Positions 5,663-7,084 of a DNA stretch of 7,084 nt are shown in pieces; position 1 is the stretch's first letter; each line of letters begins with the position of its first letter. The stretch is from an uncultured Eubacteriaceae bacterium (GTDB lineage Bacteria > Bacillota > Clostridia > Eubacteriales > Eubacteriaceae). The position numbers and the translations under genes are program-made. Where the stretch lies: contig CANRHG010000101.1 in the NCBI GenBank assembly GCA_947630385.1, positions 1 through 7,084 of the forward strand. Direction: 5' to 3'. The notes under the pieces were generated by a model that saw only the letters and a program-made list of their open reading frames with translations, was not told the origin of the DNA and made no database searches.

Positions 5663-7084
5663 ATGTTCTTATCCTTTCATACGGATAGTTTAATTCTCGG
5701 CCTAATTATTTTTGTATTGAACGTCTTTTTATCGTTTACGCTCATCTTCATGGAACGTAAACAACCGTCTTCGACGTACGCCTGGCTTTTTGCGATCTGG
5801 GCCCTGCCACTGCTCGGCTTTATCTTTTATATCCTTTTTTCGCAAAAGTTCAGCTCAAACAAGGTCTACAAACTCAGCAAGACCCAAAACAAACGCTATA
5901 ACAGCGAGCTCGAACAGCAAAAAAAGGAGATCCGGGAGACACCGCTACAGGCGTATTATAATTTTGGCGCGTTTAAAGACAACATCGAATATCACGTCAA
6001 CGTAAGCGAGGCCCTGTTTACCAATAATAACGAGGTCGAAGTCATCACCGACGGCAAAGACCTGTTCGACCAGATGTTTAAAGACCTAGAAGCGGCGACG
6101 ACGAGCATCAACGTCGAGTTCTATATTATCCAAAACGACGGGCTCGGCAACCGTTTTATGGACCTGCTCGAAAAAAAGGCAAAAGAAGGCGTGGAAGTGC
6201 GCGTCATCTACGATGAAGTCGGAAGCGCCCACATCGGTAACAAAAACGTAAAGCGCCTTAGAGAGGCCGGGGTAAAGATCGGATGCTTTCTTCCGAGTAA
6301 ACTTTCGCTCGTTTCCAAGTACGTCACGCTTCGAATCAACTACCGCGACCACCGCAAAATCGTGGTCATCGACGGTAAGACGGGCTACATCGGCGGTTTT
6401 AACGTCGGGGACGAATACCTGGGGCTAAAGAAAAAATTCGGCTATTGGCGCGACACCCACCTTCGGATCCAGGGCGACGCGGTCCGAGAACTACAGTGGC
6501 GCTTTCTCGCCGACTGGACGACAACCGGACAGGAGACGATCAACCTGCAGGAATTTGAGTCCTTTTCCTATCTCTTCCCCGAAGACATCAACACCTCGGG
6601 AAATACCGGACTCCAGATCGTGGCGAGCGGCCCGGATACGGAAAATCAGGTCATAAAACAGGGGTATCTTAAGATGATAAACGACGCCAAGCACACGATA
6701 CGGATCACTTCCCCGTATTTCGTGCTCGATAATTCCGTCGAAGAAGCCCTAAAGATCGCGCTCAACTCCGGGATCGAAGTCAAGATCCTGATTCCGAACA
6801 AGGCCGACCATCCGTTCATCTACCCGTCCACGCTCTCATACGCCGGAAATCTCATCCGCTATGGGGCCAAAGTTTATAAATACGAGCCGGGCTTTGTCCA
6901 CAGCAAGGTCATGACGGTCGACGACTCGCTCAGCGTCGTCGGTTCTTGCAACTTCGACAACCGTTCGTTTTCCCTAAACTTTGAGTGCTCGGCTTTTATC
7001 TACGATAAAGAAATCACCAAAGAGCTCATCGAACACTTTGAGGAAGATCTGATGGTCTCTGAATTCTACAAAGTGTTCGATGAG
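5663..7084 (+). CDS. cls: Cardiolipin synthase (phospholipase D superfamily), 3' end missing
   Basis: Membrane enzyme that joins two phosphatidylglycerol molecules into cardiolipin plus glycerol. The frame opens at ATG 5663 and runs 474 codons to the right edge without a stop. Two N-terminal transmembrane segments (about 9-29 and 39-59) are followed by two phospholipase D domains. The first HKD motif is His230-x-Lys232-x4-Asp237, followed by the family's GYIGGFNVGDEYLG. The second is His413-x-Lys415-x4-Asp420, followed by VVGSCNFDNRSF. Both catalytic sites are intact. Typical Firmicutes Cls proteins have about 480-510 residues, so only a short C-terminal tail is likely missing. It follows the phosphatase gene by 5 bases and is surely in its operon. 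The two membrane segments and the motif spacing fit the bacterial ClsA type rather than a secreted phospholipase D or a nuclease. Which Cls paralogue this is cannot be decided here. Confidence 0.95.
   Translation, partial: MFLSFHTDSLILGLIIFVLNVFLSFTLIFMERKQPSSTYAWLFAIWALPLLGFIFYILFSQKFSSNKVYKLSKTQNKRYNSELEQQKKEIRETPLQAYYNFGAFKDNIEYHVNVSEALFTNNNEVEVITDGKDLFDQMFKDLEAATTSINVEFYIIQNDGLGNRFMDLLEKKAKEGVEVRVIYDEVGSAHIGNKNVKRLREAGVKIGCFLPSKLSLVSKYVTLRINYRDHRKIVVIDGKTGYIGGFNVGDEYLGLKKKFGYWRDTHLRIQGDAVRELQWRFLADWTTTGQETINLQEFESFSYLFPEDINTSGNTGLQIVASGPDTENQVIKQGYLKMINDAKHTIRITSPYFVLDNSVEEALKIALNSGIEVKILIPNKADHPFIYPSTLSYAGNLIRYGAKVYKYEPGFVHSKVMTVDDSLSVVGSCNFDNRSFSLNFECSAFIYDKEITKELIEHFEEDLMVSEFYKVFDE

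Noticed and set aside
6086..6694. Two minus-strand open frames (88 and 67 codons) inside cls
   Set aside because: They are antisense to the conserved phospholipase D domains of cardiolipin synthase and show no own motifs or ribosome sites.

Overview
The window looks like a chromosomal segment of a Gram-positive, Firmicutes-type (Bacillota) bacterium. Three things support this. The DnaK lacks the N-terminal-lobe insertion typical of Gram-negative DnaK. The gene order hemW, grpE, dnaK, dnaJ is the order common in Firmicutes. Shine-Dalgarno sites are purine-rich and strong (AGGAGG, GAGGA, GAGGTG), and dnaJ starts with TTG. I cannot name the genus or family. Coding density is very high: the largest non-coding gap is 167 bases, so no stretch over 300 bases lacks a gene.

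Left part (minus strand, read right to left): hemW (heme chaperone or HemN-like radical SAM protein), then grpE, dnaK and the first 301 codons of dnaJ, which runs off the left edge. Together GrpE, DnaK and DnaJ form the complete Hsp70 folding machine. grpE and dnaK are tightly coupled: the dnaK ribosome binding site overlaps the grpE stop codon. dnaK and dnaJ are separated by 100 bases holding a perfect 12-bp stem-loop, a likely terminator, attenuator or processing site. In most Firmicutes the repressor gene hrcA sits between hemW and grpE and a CIRCE operator lies upstream. Here that place holds only 167 non-coding bases with no CIRCE-like sequence, but with an 11-bp inverted repeat and an 8-bp direct repeat that could mark a different operator.

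Right part (plus strand, divergent from hemW across only 36 bases): a membrane-anchored HCX5R tyrosine/lipid-type phosphatase, followed 5 bases later by a cardiolipin synthase with two HKD motifs. The latter is open at the right edge and probably nearly complete. This pair looks like a two-gene operon. The pairing suggests, without proving, that the phosphatase acts on a phospholipid such as phosphatidylglycerophosphate, the precursor of the cardiolipin synthase substrate.

I see no mobile element, CRISPR array, tRNA, rRNA or clear horizontally acquired island. The window is mostly conserved housekeeping genes; the points worth a second look are regulatory ones (missing hrcA/CIRCE, the hairpin between dnaK and dnaJ, dyads near promoters) and the phosphatase-cardiolipin synthase pairing.
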